From NCBI GenBank assembly GCA_002049455.2, contig KV919286.1, forward strand, positions 1-30,533: a stretch of DNA of 30,533 nucleotides, given 5' to 3'. The translations under genes were made by a program, and so were the position numbers. Of this stretch, positions 1 to 8,765 are shown piece by piece; position 1 is the stretch's first letter, and every line of letters starts with the position of its first letter. The notes under the pieces are model-generated. The model saw nothing but the letters and a program-made list of their open reading frames with translations. It searched no databases and was not told the origin of the DNA. The stretch is from Porphyra umbilicalis (taxonomy: Eukaryota; Rhodophyta; Bangiophyceae; Bangiales; Bangiaceae).

Positions 1-139
1 CCTCCCATCTCTGGTCAATTGCGTCATATTTCTCGATGCGAGTCGCACCCATGGCGTGGGTAGAGGCCCTTCCGCACCCACTTTTGTTTCCGCGCCGGTT
101 TGCCCTACAAGCCTCGACTCTGTCCGCCTCCCCTCTCAC
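1..139 (-). other. Probable intron and possible next exon of the bZIP gene
   Basis: On the minus strand this begins with GTGAGAG, the donor that cuts the leucine zipper after its second heptad leucine. Two heptads are too few for a stable zipper, so more coding sequence is expected downstream, at or beyond base 1. Possible AG acceptors are visible (for example CTTGTAG and GACCAG), but none can be chosen with confidence. Confidence 0.35.
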
Positions 140-1378
140 AGCTGCTGCAGCTCTTGCCTCAACGCCATCACCAGTGCCTTTTGCGACGCGCGGCTCGCCG
201 CCGCCGACTTTTGATTGTTGAGCTGCCGCACGCGCAGCCGCGCAGCCTGAAGCAGCTTTGCGACCACCGGCTGGCCGTTGGGCGGCGCCGCGAGCCGCCT
301 CACGGCGTCGCGGGCGGCGGCCATGGCGGCGCGGTTGTTGGGTTTGGCCTTCCACGCGGCCTTGGCCGCCCGGTTGCTCGCCGCCTCAACGGCTTCCGCG
401 CGCTCCAAGGCGGCCATGCCGCGCGTGAGGGGGCGACAAGGGGCGGCGGCAGCAGCGGGCGCGTCGCCGGCAGGGACGCTGGCGGCCTCGTCGTCATTTT
501 GGCCGCTGGCGCCATGGTCGTCGCTGTCGTCTCCACCGCCGTCGCTGCCGGCGTCGCTGGCGACCCCGTCGGCATCGCTGCCGTCCCCGCCACTGGCACG
601 GTCGTCCTCCTCCATGAGGAGGCGGTCGTCGTGGGCGGGGAGGTTGGAAACGGCAATGCCGACCGGCTGCGGCAGCGGCGCGGCGAGGGTGTCCACCTCA
701 AACTCGGGTGGGATCGGGAGGGGTGGCAGGGGCAGGCCTCCGCCACTACCAGCCCCGTCGCCACCGCCGCCACTACCGCCGCTGACGCCGCCGCTGCCGC
801 TGCAGCCGCCGCCACCGCCGCCGCTGCCCCCGCCGCCGCGCCAACCGTCTCCGTCGGGCGCGTCGGAAACAGCGGCGGCGTCACACTCTGGTCCTTTGCC
901 CCTCGAGCCCTCACACGCCGCACCAAAGTCCGCACCCACACCCGCCACCCAGGCAGGTGCGCCGCCGCCACGAGCGTCGCCGCCACCACCCACTGACTGT
1001 GGTGGCGGCGGCGTCACCCAGTAGAACCAGCCAGTCCCCGCCGTCGCCAATTCGCTGGTCGGCCCGCCGAGGGCAGGCGGCGTCTCGCCCGCCATAAAGA
1101 GATAGCCGACCGAGTTGGGCGACGGCGTCGTCATAAACTGCCCGCCACTCCCGGGGGTGAGCCGCGGCGGACACGCCGCCGCCCACGCGGGCAACCACAT
1201 GGGGTCGTCGTGGTCGTCGCAGGTGGGGAGGGCGTCGGCACCGGCGCCCGCGCCGCTGCGGAAGTTATTGGTCACGGGGGGGGGGCGCCCAGCCTCCCAT
1301 TCGGGCCGCCGTCGCAAAGGAGCTCCCCGTCTTGCACCCCCGCGGCCAGGTGGGGGGCACGCCGAATGCGGCCTGCAT
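140..1378 (-). CDS. bZIP transcription factor, main exon (3' part in another exon)
   Basis: A nuclear DNA-binding factor is predicted from the end of this exon. The basic region has the bZIP pattern N-x2-S-A-x2-S-R (NQKSAAASR), and the first zipper leucine falls exactly ten residues after the conserved Arg, the next seven later. The protein before it is a Gly/Ser-rich stretch, an acidic Asp/Glu/Ser segment and an Ala/Arg/Lys-rich stretch. The exon seems to end at base 140: CT is followed on the minus strand by GTGAGAG, a good splice donor, so the TGA at 138-136 would be intronic and the last Leu codon is split. An ATG at 1378 opens a 34-residue frame that reaches a 10-base G run (1276-1285), where the frame must change to join the bZIP frame. 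A 55-base GT-AG intron (1435-1381) may lie just upstream. The bZIP identity is fairly sure; the N-terminus is not. Confidence 0.6.
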
Positions 1379-2449
1379 TCCTGCAGGTGTATGAGGGAGA
1401 CAGCCGTCCATCCAGTGGCCCGTTGCCTTACTCACCGCGCGCCGTCACCAATTGCCACTGGGTGGTGACGGGGCGTGCAAGCCAGCAGCCCGCCCGTCGT
1501 TCTTGCTGCCGGGCGGCAGCTGTCTGATGCCGTAGGGCGACAGCCGGGCGGGGTGTGAGAGAGGTGGGTGTGTCAATGGGGGAGCGCGTACCGTGGTAGG
1601 AGGGGGGGGGGGTGGATAGTGAAAGGGCAAGTCGCGCGCGTATTCGCCACAAGGATGGCTGGGTTGTCCACGTATGTCCTTGGCGACGTGGTCGGGTGAG
1701 TGTATCGTGCCTTGACGAGCGCTTTCGACGGCAATCCGCCGCTCTTCAGGCCCCCGAGCCGCCCCATCCTGCCAGGAGCATCTGCTGCAAACTGGGGCAC
1801 CGCGCGCAGCCACCCGCAGACTGCGGGCCGCAGTTGCGCGCGGCTGCGCTCAACGGTGATCCTCCCACGGCCGACGCGCCTGTCACAAAAATAAGTGTGA
1901 CGTCAGCCCCTCCCCCCCCCCCCCATACAGTACAACGCCCGCCGCTGCCGTTGAGGGCCCACTGCGGCGGCACAGGCGCTCGCTCGGCCCCGTGGCGCGC
2001 GCCCTGTTCGTATGCGCTGTACCGACCGCTGCGCGCCCGTGCCGTGGGCGGGGGTGGCGTGTGTTTGCCACGCGCACGCACCCGATGTGGCGTGCCTGGC
2101 AGGACCGCCTCGTGCGACGAAATGTCCTGCCGGGCTCCCGTCGGCCCCGCCAACGTCGCGTCGCGGACGCTTGAGGGTCGGACGTCGCCAGCGCCCCGAG
2201 GGCAGTAGCACCCCCGCGCGACCGACCCGTGGGTGGCGGGTGAAGCGCCGCACCCATTCCGACAGAGAGTCCCCACAGACCCGCGGATCAATTCCGAAAC
2301 CGCCGTCGCGTCGGCCTCGGTCGCGGGCGGCTGCGCCGTCCCCCCCCCCCTCCCCCCCCCCCCGCGCCCACGCCGTCCGCCTCGCCCCCTCCCGATCGCG
2401 CCCCCTCGACGCCCCCCGCCATGGACGGGTGTCCCGACCGCCCCCCCCC
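1379..2449. other. Region upstream of the bZIP gene, no supported gene
   Basis: No reading frame here has recognisable protein features. On the minus strand a strong splice donor (GTGAGT, 1435-1430) and a CTGCAG acceptor (ending 1381) bracket 55 bases, which may be a 5' UTR intron of the bZIP gene. A CRE-type palindrome lies at 1898-1905. The rest is GC-rich sequence with C and G runs, for example around 1596-1608 and 1909-1923. Promoter and leader of the minus-strand bZIP gene are the likeliest content. Confidence 0.35.
1898..1905. promoter_or_regulatory. TGACGTCA palindrome (CRE, bZIP-type site)
   Basis: A perfect 8-base TGACGTCA lies about 520 bases upstream of the bZIP ATG. This is the classical CRE/ATF full site bound by many bZIP dimers. 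In DNA this GC-rich a chance match is possible, but its place upstream of a bZIP gene suggests possible self-regulation. Confidence 0.3.
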
Positions 2450-3817
2450 CTCCACCTGTGCGGCGTCCACGAGTCCAACGCGCGCCTCTGCGATGCGCTG
2501 CTGGCGCAGTACGCGGCGCACTGTGGCGGCGGGGAAGCCGCCCTCCCCCCCGCCGCGGCGGGGGGGCCGCCGCCCGACGGCGGGGGCGGGGCCCCCCGCG
2601 GCGGCGCGGCGCCCGCGCGCGCGGCCGCCCCCCCGCCGACGGCGGCCGCCGGCGGCCGCCGGTGGGGCTCCATCCACCCCCGCCCCACGTGTGGCCAGCT
2701 GCTGCGGCGGTTGATCCGCCGCCGCTGCCCGCTGCCGCCGGCGGTGGCGGCGGCGGCGGCCGCCGCCGCCGCGGCGGACGGGAGGCGCTAGCGCCCCACC
2801 AGGTGCGCGGGGGGGGGAAGGAGGGAGGAGGGGGGGGGGGCGTCCCGTGCGCGGCACGTGCGCGATGCCGGGGGGGGGATGTGCACGTGGCCGTGCTTGC
2901 AAGGGGGGGGGGCGGGGGGGGGGGGGGGGCGCCCCGCCCGACGTGGCGGCCGCGCCGCCCACGCGGTGGGGGGGGGGGGGGGTTGGGTGGCCCGGTCGGC
3001 CGCAGAGTGCGGGCGAGCGGCTTGGGTGGGGTGGGGCAGGGGATGGGTTTGGCCCCCCGCCGCGTGGCGCGGCCGCTGGGGCGTCTGCCCCGACCGCCGT
3101 CGGCGGCCGGGGTGCCGCGGCGCCCGCGGCGCCCGCCGGGGTGTGGGCACCGCACGGGGCGGTGCGGCGGTGGCGGCGCCGCCCGGGCGCCGCGCCGCGG
3201 GCGGCCGTCGCCGGCGGGCGGCGGCAGGGGGCGGTGGCGGCGGGGGGCGCCCGCCCGCCCGCCGCCGTGCGGGCGGCGGCGGCGGCGGCGCCCGCCGGGC
3301 GGGTCGGGTGCCGTCGCTGGCGCGGGCGGCGTGCGGGGGTGGGCGGCGCTGGGGGGGGATGGGCGCCTCTGGGCACCGCGGGGTGGGGTGGGGGGGGAGA
3401 CGAGGACCCCCGCTGCGGTCGGCGGGGGCGAGGTGCTGGTGGGGGGGGGGGCGCGCCGCCCGTCCGCGCCCGTTTGGGTCGGTGCGCGCGCGGGTGGGGT
3501 GGGCCGTGCCGCCGGCGGCGGTGCCCCCACACCATGGGGGGCGTGATGGGCGTTGGCCCCTCAACGCCCGCGGCGGTCGCGAGGCGTGTCGGTACGGAGA
3601 CGCGGGTCTCTGACGTTGCCGGGGGGGGCGCCAGAGCGCGCCCTCGCCGCGCCCGCCTGCGCTGGCGGCGGCAGCTTCCACTCACCCGCCGTGCCGAACC
3701 GTTCCACGTGTGGATCGGGTGCGCCACGTGGTCGACGCCCCCGACGCCGAGCGCGCGGTCGCGTCGAGCAGCGCCGCGGTGGTGGTGGGGCGGGCGCGCG
3801 CCCGTGGGGTGGATGCC
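2450..3817. other. Extreme GC-rich low-complexity region, possible coding remnant at 2453-2791
   Basis: This is nearly pure G and C with many C runs (left part) and G runs (right part). Long open frames exist on both strands but are Pro, Arg, Ala or Gly repeats expected from composition alone. The only stretch that reads like normal protein is plus-strand about 2453-2540, with a varied sequence (ARLCDALLAQYAAH) ending in a GC-rich tail and a stop at 2791. It has no recognisable domain or start. Two CACGTG G-boxes sit at 3705-3710 and 3725-3730, about 280-300 bases before the dehydrogenase ATG; they may be promoter elements of that gene. Confidence 0.3.
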
Positions 3818-3937
3818 GTCGACCATTGTGACTCCCCGCGTGGTGCTGTCGACCATTGCTACTCCCCGCGTGGTGCCGTCGACCATTGCTACTCCCCGCG
3901 TGGTGCCGTCGACCATTGCTACTCCCCGCGACGGCCC
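3818..3937. repeat. 30-base tandem repeat, four units
   Basis: Four head-to-tail 30-base units start at 3818, 3848, 3878 and 3908, each opening with GTCGACCATTG. Unit 1 differs from units 2-3 by a few substitutions; unit 4 diverges in its last third. The period is a multiple of three, so every frame stays open across it. It lies just upstream of the dehydrogenase start, in probable promoter or 5' UTR. Confidence 0.9.
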
Positions 3938-4003
3938 GCGTCGGTCCGCGACGCCCCTTTTCCACCGGTGCTGTCACCCCGTGGCTGGTCGCGTCCCCTC
4001 CCA

Positions 4004-5200
4004 ATGCGCTCCCGCCTCGTCCGCCTCGGCCGCAGCGGCTGCGGACGCGGCGGCGGCCGCCTCCCGCCGCCCGCCGCGCCGGCGCTCCCCCCCCCCCCCG
4101 GCCGAAACGGCGGCCGGCCCGCCTCGTCCCTGTCGCGAGGGCGTGCGCACCCCCCCACCAACACGACGCCGCGGTGGGGCGGCCCCCCCCCCCCCCTCGG
4201 CGGCGCGGCGGCGGCGGCTGGCCGCCGCCGGCCGCTGTCGGGCCCCCCCACCCCAGCCGCTCCCCCCCCCCCCCCTGCCGCCGCCGCCCCCCCTGTCCCC
4301 GCCGACCCGTACGACCGCACCGCCCTCACGGTCATTGGCGCGGGCCAGATGGGCGCGGGCATTGCGCAGGTGGCGGCGGCGACCGCCGCCTTTGACGCCG
4401 TCCACGTGGCCGACGGGCGGCCCGGCGCGGCGGCGGCGGCGGTCGCCGCCATTGGCGACCGCCTCGACCGGCGGGTGGCGGGCGGTAAAATGACGGCCGC
4501 CGCCGCCGGGACCGCCAAAGGCCTCTTGGCCGCCCTCGACGGCGTCGACGCGGGCGCCATTGGCGCCGCCTCCTCGGTCGTCATTGAGGCCATCACCGAA
4601 GACGCGGGCGCCAAGGCGGACCTCTTTCGGCGCCTCGGCGACGCGGCACCACCAACGACGCTGCTCGCGTCCAACACGAGCTCCATCTCCATCACCCGCC
4701 TCGCGGCGGCGGCGGCGGTGGGGGGCCACCCGGGGCGGGTCATCGGCCTCCACTTTTTCCACCCCGTCCCCGTCATGCGCGTTGTGGAGCTCATCCCGGC
4801 CCTCACGTCGACGCCGTCGGCGGTCGCCGCCGGCCGCGGGGTGGCGGCCGCCCTCGGCAAGACGCCCGCGGTCGTCGCCGACGGGCCGGGCTTTGTGGCC
4901 AACCGGCTGCTGATGCCCTACATCAACGAGGCGGTAGGGGTGCTCGCCGCCGGCGCCGCGTCGCGCAACGACATTGACGCGGTGATGGTCGGCGGGACGG
5001 GGGTGCCGATGGGGCCCCTCGCGCTCGCCGACTTTATCGGCCTCGACACGTGCGTGTCGATTATGCGGGTGTTGGAGGAGGGGCTGGGGGGGGGATACAA
5101 GCCGGCGCCGCTCCTCGTCGCCCACGTGGCCGCGGGGTGGGTCGGCGTCAAGGCGGGGCGGGGGTTTTACACGTATGAGAATGGCAAGCGCGTGGCGTGA
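4004..5200 (+). CDS. 3-hydroxyacyl-CoA (3-hydroxybutyryl-CoA) dehydrogenase
   Basis: NAD-dependent oxidation of 3-hydroxyacyl-CoA to 3-ketoacyl-CoA, the third step of beta-oxidation. From the ATG at 4004 the protein has 398 residues. Residues 1-100 are Arg-, Pro- and Ala-rich without acidic residues in the first part, which could be a mitochondrial presequence plus linker. The catalytic body starts near 106. IGAGQMG (111-117) is the Rossmann dinucleotide loop with acidic D137 ending the second strand. E195, S223 in ASNTSS, H250 in GLHFFHPVP, E262 in VVELIP and N300 match family active-site positions. The C-terminal domain has PMGPLALADFIGLD and ends with GRGFYTYENGK, typical of the single-function enzyme of about 280 residues. 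The catalytic part is in one exon. Long C runs at 4089-4098, 4187-4196 and 4261-4274 lie in the N-terminal part, so the exact start is less certain than the enzyme. Confidence 0.9.
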   Translation: MRSRLVRLGRSGCGRGGGRLPPPAAPALPPPPGRNGGRPASSLSRGRAHPPTNTTPRWGGPPPPLGGAAAAAGRRRPLSGPPTPAAPPPPPAAAAPPVPADPYDRTALTVIGAGQMGAGIAQVAAATAAFDAVHVADGRPGAAAAAVAAIGDRLDRRVAGGKMTAAAAGTAKGLLAALDGVDAGAIGAASSVVIEAITEDAGAKADLFRRLGDAAPPTTLLASNTSSISITRLAAAAAVGGHPGRVIGLHFFHPVPVMRVVELIPALTSTPSAVAAGRGVAAALGKTPAVVADGPGFVANRLLMPYINEAVGVLAAGAASRNDIDAVMVGGTGVPMGPLALADFIGLDTCVSIMRVLEEGLGGGYKPAPLLVAHVAAGWVGVKAGRGFYTYENGKRVA

Positions 5201-5484
5201 GGGCGGCGGCGTCGGAAGGGGGGGCAGGGAGCGGGGGTGGCGCGCGGCCACGTCACGAGCCGGGCGGCAGGGCGCGGTCCGCACCGTCTGGCATTGCGGC
5301 GCTCAAGCACAGCTGGCGACCGCGCAGCGTGACTATGGCGGTCCGTCAACGATGCCTTTCTCGACAAACCCTTCGGCCGGTTGGCCTCGTGCCGGGCAGC
5401 CGCGTAAAAAAAAAAAGTAACAGCGCCGGCCGTACATGACAACGTCCGCGCGGCCCCAGCCGCCCACCCCCCCAGCCCCCCCCC

Positions 5485-5595
5485 TACAATCAAAAGTTGT
5501 CCTTCCCCCCCCCCCCCCACCCCCCCACACCCACCCCCCCTACAATCAAAAGTTGTCCTTCCCCCCCCCCCCCCACCCCCCCACACCCACCGGGC
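5485..5595. repeat. 56-base tandem repeat with C runs, two units
   Basis: Two units start at 5485 and 5541. Each has the core TACAATCAAAAGTTGTCC followed by C runs broken by A. The core carries short inverted ends (ACAA ... TTGT). The repeat falls at the 3' end of the minus-strand rhomboid frame, which reads through unit 2 and stops in unit 1, so the annotated C-terminal tail depends on the C-run lengths. Confidence 0.85.
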
Positions 5596-6968
5596 GGCCC
5601 GGCCGAGCCCCCCCCCCCCCGCTCCCGCGCCGCCTGCTGCCGCTCCCGCTCCCGCTGCCGCGCGAGCCACCCCCCCACCGCCGCCCCCCACGCGGACCCC
5701 CCCACGTGCGCCGCCCAGTCGACGCGGCGCCAGCCCGCGAGCACCCCCACCCCATTCACAACCGCAAGCGCCACCGCAACCTCCCCAAGCGTCGACGGGT
5801 ACGCGCCGAGGATGGCCACGGGCAGGTCTGGCGCCGCCGCCACGAGCGCATACACGAGCGCCAACACCGCCCCCGACGCGCCGAGCGACGGCGTCGACCG
5901 CCGCCGCGCCGCCGACGCCGCGAGGGAGGCGAGGGCGGCGGCCACCCCGCCCCCCCCATACACCACCCCAAACGCGCCGACGCCACCAACGGCGGCGGGG
6001 AGGTGCGCAAAAAAGGGGGGCGCAAACGCGGCCAGCGCGTACATGTTGCCCGCAAAGTGGAGCGCCGACGCGTGGGAGAAAAAGGAGGTGACGAGCGTGT
6101 GGCCGCGCGCGCGCGGGGACGTGACCGCCGCCGCGGTGAGGATAAAGTGGCGGCTCATGGCGACGGGCGGGGCGAGCTGCCACGCCGCAAAGATGGCGCC
6201 GTTGGCGGCAACGGTGGCGAGGAGGGCGCGCCCTTCGGGCGTGCGGTTGTGGCGGCGCGCCCAGGCGGCGCTGTCAGCCGCGAGGCGGCGGGCGAGGCGC
6301 GTGGCGGTGGACAGGGGACCACCCCCGTCGCCGCCGCCGCCGGCGCTGCCGGACCAGCCGCCGCCGCCGGTGGCGCCACCAGCCGCTCCTCCGGCCCCGC
6401 CGCCGCTGCCGAGCCCAAAGGGGTGCGCCGGTGGGAAAAGGGTATCCCCAGGGGGGTACCCACAGGGGAGGAGGGTGGGGGGACTAGACCGACGCTGGCC
6501 GGCAGGCGGGCGGCGGCAGGGGCCGCCGCAGGCGGCCGCGGCGGGCGGCAGGAGGCAGACGCCCAAACCCGACACGGACGGCCACCCCGTGGCAGCCGAC
6601 GCGAGCCACGCAGGGGTGCCGCCAAGCCCCCACGGTGGGGATGACACGGCGGGCGCCGTGGGAGCTGCCGGCGGCCCAGGGGCAGGGCCGAGCCGGGCTG
6701 CCGCCCGCACCTCGACCGGGGTCCATGACACGCCGTGGCCGACAGCAGTTGCCACGCGAGTCTGGGGCGCGGTCATTGGAGAAGATAACGACGCCATTAG
6801 CGCAGCTGGTGGTGTCAGGAGCGACGGTGGCGGCGGCGGTGGCGTCGTTGGGAGCGACGTGGTACCGGCGCCGGCGGGGCTGGCAGCCACGGCGACAATG
6901 GCAGCAGCAGCGGCGGCGGCGGTGTGCGTCCTTGGCAGCTGCCACGAAATGGAGCCGGCAGAGGCCAT
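5490..6968 (-). CDS. Rhomboid intramembrane serine protease, PARL-like
   Basis: A multi-pass membrane serine protease that cuts single-span substrates inside the bilayer. From the ATG at 6968 the frame gives 492 residues. The first 225 or so are low-complexity, Ala/Gly/Ser/Pro-rich and may hold an organelle targeting signal. The rhomboid domain has H304 and N308 in HFAGNMYAL (oxyanion site), S365 in the GASGA motif, and H421 in AAHVGG; Ser and His form the catalytic dyad. The order and the membrane segment before the domain resemble the mitochondrial PARL/Pcp1 group. The last 40 or so residues run into the 56-base repeats and are probably not real; GTGGGTG just after the GPPGG segment could be a splice donor. 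The frame continues open upstream of 6968 only through GTG and repeat sequence, so that ATG is the most upstream sensible start. It converges with the dehydrogenase gene. Confidence 0.8.
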   Translation of the reverse strand: MASAGSISWQLPRTHTAAAAAAAIVAVAASPAGAGTTSLPTTPPPPPPSLLTPPAALMASLSSPMTAPQTRVATAVGHGVSWTPVEVRAAARLGPAPGPPAAPTAPAVSSPPWGLGGTPAWLASAATGWPSVSGLGVCLLPPAAAACGGPCRRPPAGQRRSSPPTLLPCGYPPGDTLFPPAHPFGLGSGGGAGGAAGGATGGGGWSGSAGGGGDGGGPLSTATRLARRLAADSAAWARRHNRTPEGRALLATVAANGAIFAAWQLAPPVAMSRHFILTAAAVTSPRARGHTLVTSFFSHASALHFAGNMYALAAFAPPFFAHLPAAVGGVGAFGVVYGGGGVAAALASLAASAARRRSTPSLGASGAVLALVYALVAAAPDLPVAILGAYPSTLGEVAVALAVVNGVGVLAGWRRVDWAAHVGGSAWGAAVGGWLARQRERERQQAARERGGGGSAGPPGGCGGVGGGGEGQLLIVGGVGVGGWGGGGKDNF

Positions 6969-7070
6969 GACACCCGTCGTTGCGCCGTCGACAGCGACGC
7001 CAGCGGCGCCAGAGTGCAGCCACGCCAGCGGTCGGGCGCGGCAGCAGCGGGGGCGGGGGCGATAGCGGCC
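6969..7070. promoter_or_regulatory. Leader/promoter side of the rhomboid gene
   Basis: About 100 bases between the rhomboid ATG (minus) and the repeat cluster. No TATA-like box is visible. The promoter of this gene must lie within or across the palindromic repeats, or the transcript starts inside them. Confidence 0.25.
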
Positions 7071-7162
7071 GCGGCCGCACCTTGTGCGCCGCCGCGGCCG
7101 CACCTTGTGCGCCGTCGCGGCCGCACCTTGTGCGCCGTCGCGGCCGCACCTTGTGCGCCGCC
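7071..7162. repeat. 23-base tandem repeat, four units, each with GCGGCCGC
   Basis: Units start at 7071, 7094, 7117 and 7140, each GCGGCCGCAC followed by CTTGTGCGCCG and two or three bases (C/T variation near the end). The period is not a multiple of three, so no protein repeat is preserved. An inverted partial copy of the unit lies at about 7253-7270 inside the adjacent palindrome. Confidence 0.9.
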
Positions 7163-7375
7163 GCTGTGCCTCGTCACTTTCACGAGTGACGAGGCACAGC
7201 GCGGAAGCTCTTGCCCGCACTTGAGTGCGGGCGTTGACGAGACGGGCGGCGGCGCACAAGGTGCGGCCGCCCGTCTCGTCAACGCCCGCACAAGTTGCGA
7301 CCGCCCGTCTCGTCAACGCCCGCACTCAAGTGCGGGCAAGAGCTTCCGCGCGTGCCTCGTCACTCGTAAAAGTCG
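7163..7375. repeat. Large nested inverted repeat (foldback/MITE-like)
   Basis: Arms of 50 bases match perfectly in inverted orientation: 7200-7249 and 7301-7350. The match continues outward imperfectly to about 7172 and 7375. Inside the left end is a second hairpin with 16-base perfect arms (7163-7178 and 7185-7200, loop 6). The centre (7250-7300) holds a direct partial copy of the right arm and an inverted copy of the 23-base unit. It lies between divergently read genes (rhomboid minus, CRAL-TRIO plus). No protein is encoded. Confidence 0.85.
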
Positions 7376-7709
7376 CCCCCCCCACGGGACAACTACTCAC
7401 AGTTTCCAAACGCATCGTCTACGGTCACGGGCCGACAACCGTGCTGCCTCGGCGGCCGGCGCCGCGGATCAACGCGCGGACCGCCCCGCCCGCTGTCAGC
7501 CACGAGCTCCACAGCCGCCGCCATCGCGTCGGGGGCGGCCGCGCGCGGCGGACGCCGGGGGTCGACGCGCCACTGCCGCGTCGTTTGGCCCGCCGGTTCC
7601 ATCCGACGCCGGTTCCACCCGACGCCGGTCGCCCCGCGTCGGCGCGTGCCACCCCCCCGCCGCGGCGTGCGTGCCGACCGGCGTCGGACCGCCACGCTGC
7701 CGTGGCGCC
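7376..7709 (+). promoter_or_regulatory. Upstream region of the CRAL-TRIO gene
   Basis: 334 bases with no supported reading frame. Short GC-rich direct repeats of the form CCGACGCCGGTT/C recur around 7600-7635. No clear TATA-like box. Probable promoter and 5' UTR. Confidence 0.3.
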
Positions 7710-8765
7710 ATGGTTTCCGACGCGGGGGCGGCGCCCCCGGCGGATGGGTCGGTCGGGCCCCCCGCCGCGCGGGACGCGGCCAAGACGGAGCAGTTTGGGG
7801 CGCTCCGCCGGCAGGTGAGTGGCGGCCTTTGTCTGCGTCATGCCCATGCTATTTTTTTTTTGTCCTCCATGTTTGTCGTCCTCTCTGGTGTGCGACTGCC
7901 GCTGTCTCGGGCGGGGTGTGTGTCCCGTCTGAGAGCAGGGTCAGTGGTTCTGACACGTGGTTTGTTGCTCCGTGCGTCCGCTGTGGATGGGCTCCGCCCT
8001 CTTGTCCCTCGATGTCTTGACTGCGACCCGCCCCCTCGGCGCAGCTCGACGCCGAGTTCCCCCGTGTCGCCGGCACCCCCTCAGCATGGCTCGACGACGC
8101 GTGCCTGTGGCGCCACCTCCGCGCGCGCGACTACAACGTGTCGAGCGCCGCGGCGCAGGTGCGGGAGACCTTTTCCTGGCGCCAATCCTTTGGCGTCGAC
8201 CCGCTCATGGCCGCCACCGCCGCCGCGGCGCCGGCCGTCTCGGCCGCCGCCGCGGCGCCCCCCCCTGGCGCCGTCAACGATGGCGTGCGGCTCGTGCACG
8301 AAGAGTCGGCGACCGGCAAGCAGTACGTGCACGGCGTGTGCGCGGCGGGGCGGCCGGTCTTGTACATGTGTCCCGGGCAGCAAAACTCCTCGTCGACGCG
8401 CGGCAACTTGTTACAACTCGTCTACTCGCTGGAGCGGGGCGTGGCGGCCATGCCGCCCGGCGTGGAGAAGCTGACGCTGCTCATTGACTTTCGGGGGTAC
8501 AGCTGGCGCGTCGCCCCGTCATTTGCCACGCAGCGCGCCACGCTCACCATCCTTCAACACCACTACCCAGAGCGCCTCGGCTTGGCGGTGTTGTGGGGGG
8601 CGCCCAAGCTCTTCCACCTCGCCTACAAGGCCATCAAGCCGTTTATCGACCCGGTGACCGCGGCCAAGATTGTGTTTTTGTACCCGAGCGTGGCCGCCGA
8701 CGCGGCGCGGATGGGGGAGCTGTTTGCCGCGGACGAGCTGCTGGCGCCGTACGGGGGGGCTCCCC
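7710..8765 (+). CDS. CRAL-TRIO (Sec14-like) lipid-binding protein, exons 1-2
   Basis: Sec14-type proteins bind or transfer phosphoinositides, phosphatidylcholine or other lipids at membranes. Exon 1 (7710-7814) starts at an ATG, encodes 35 residues and ends CAG|GTGAGT. The 230-base intron ends GGCGCAG at 8044. Exon 2 opens in the same phase. Exon 2 starts with a CRAL-TRIO N segment (WLDDACLWRHLRARDY, then a helix to FSWRQSFGVD). The lipid-binding fold follows: GRPVLYMCPGQ, TLLIDFRGYSW, HHYPERLGLAVLWGAPKLF, and the IKPFIDPVTAAKIVFL region. It reaches APYGG, where such domains normally end. The frame after that is unlike the family. A GTGGGT at 8766 may be a donor, or the G run at 8754-8760 may shift the frame. 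The true C-terminus is not resolved. Confidence 0.8.

Noticed and set aside
1746..3916. Very long Pro/Arg/Ala-rich open frames on the minus strand
   Set aside because: They are explained by lack of stop codons in extreme GC-rich DNA; several frames are open at once, and none has a domain or normal residue mix.
6969..7325. Upstream extension of the rhomboid protein through the palindromic repeats
   Set aside because: That frame starts at GTG and is encoded by the inverted and 23-base repeats; the ATG at 6968 is more credible.
7071..7375. CRISPR array
   Set aside because: Units are contiguous or palindromic without spacers, and the genome is eukaryotic.
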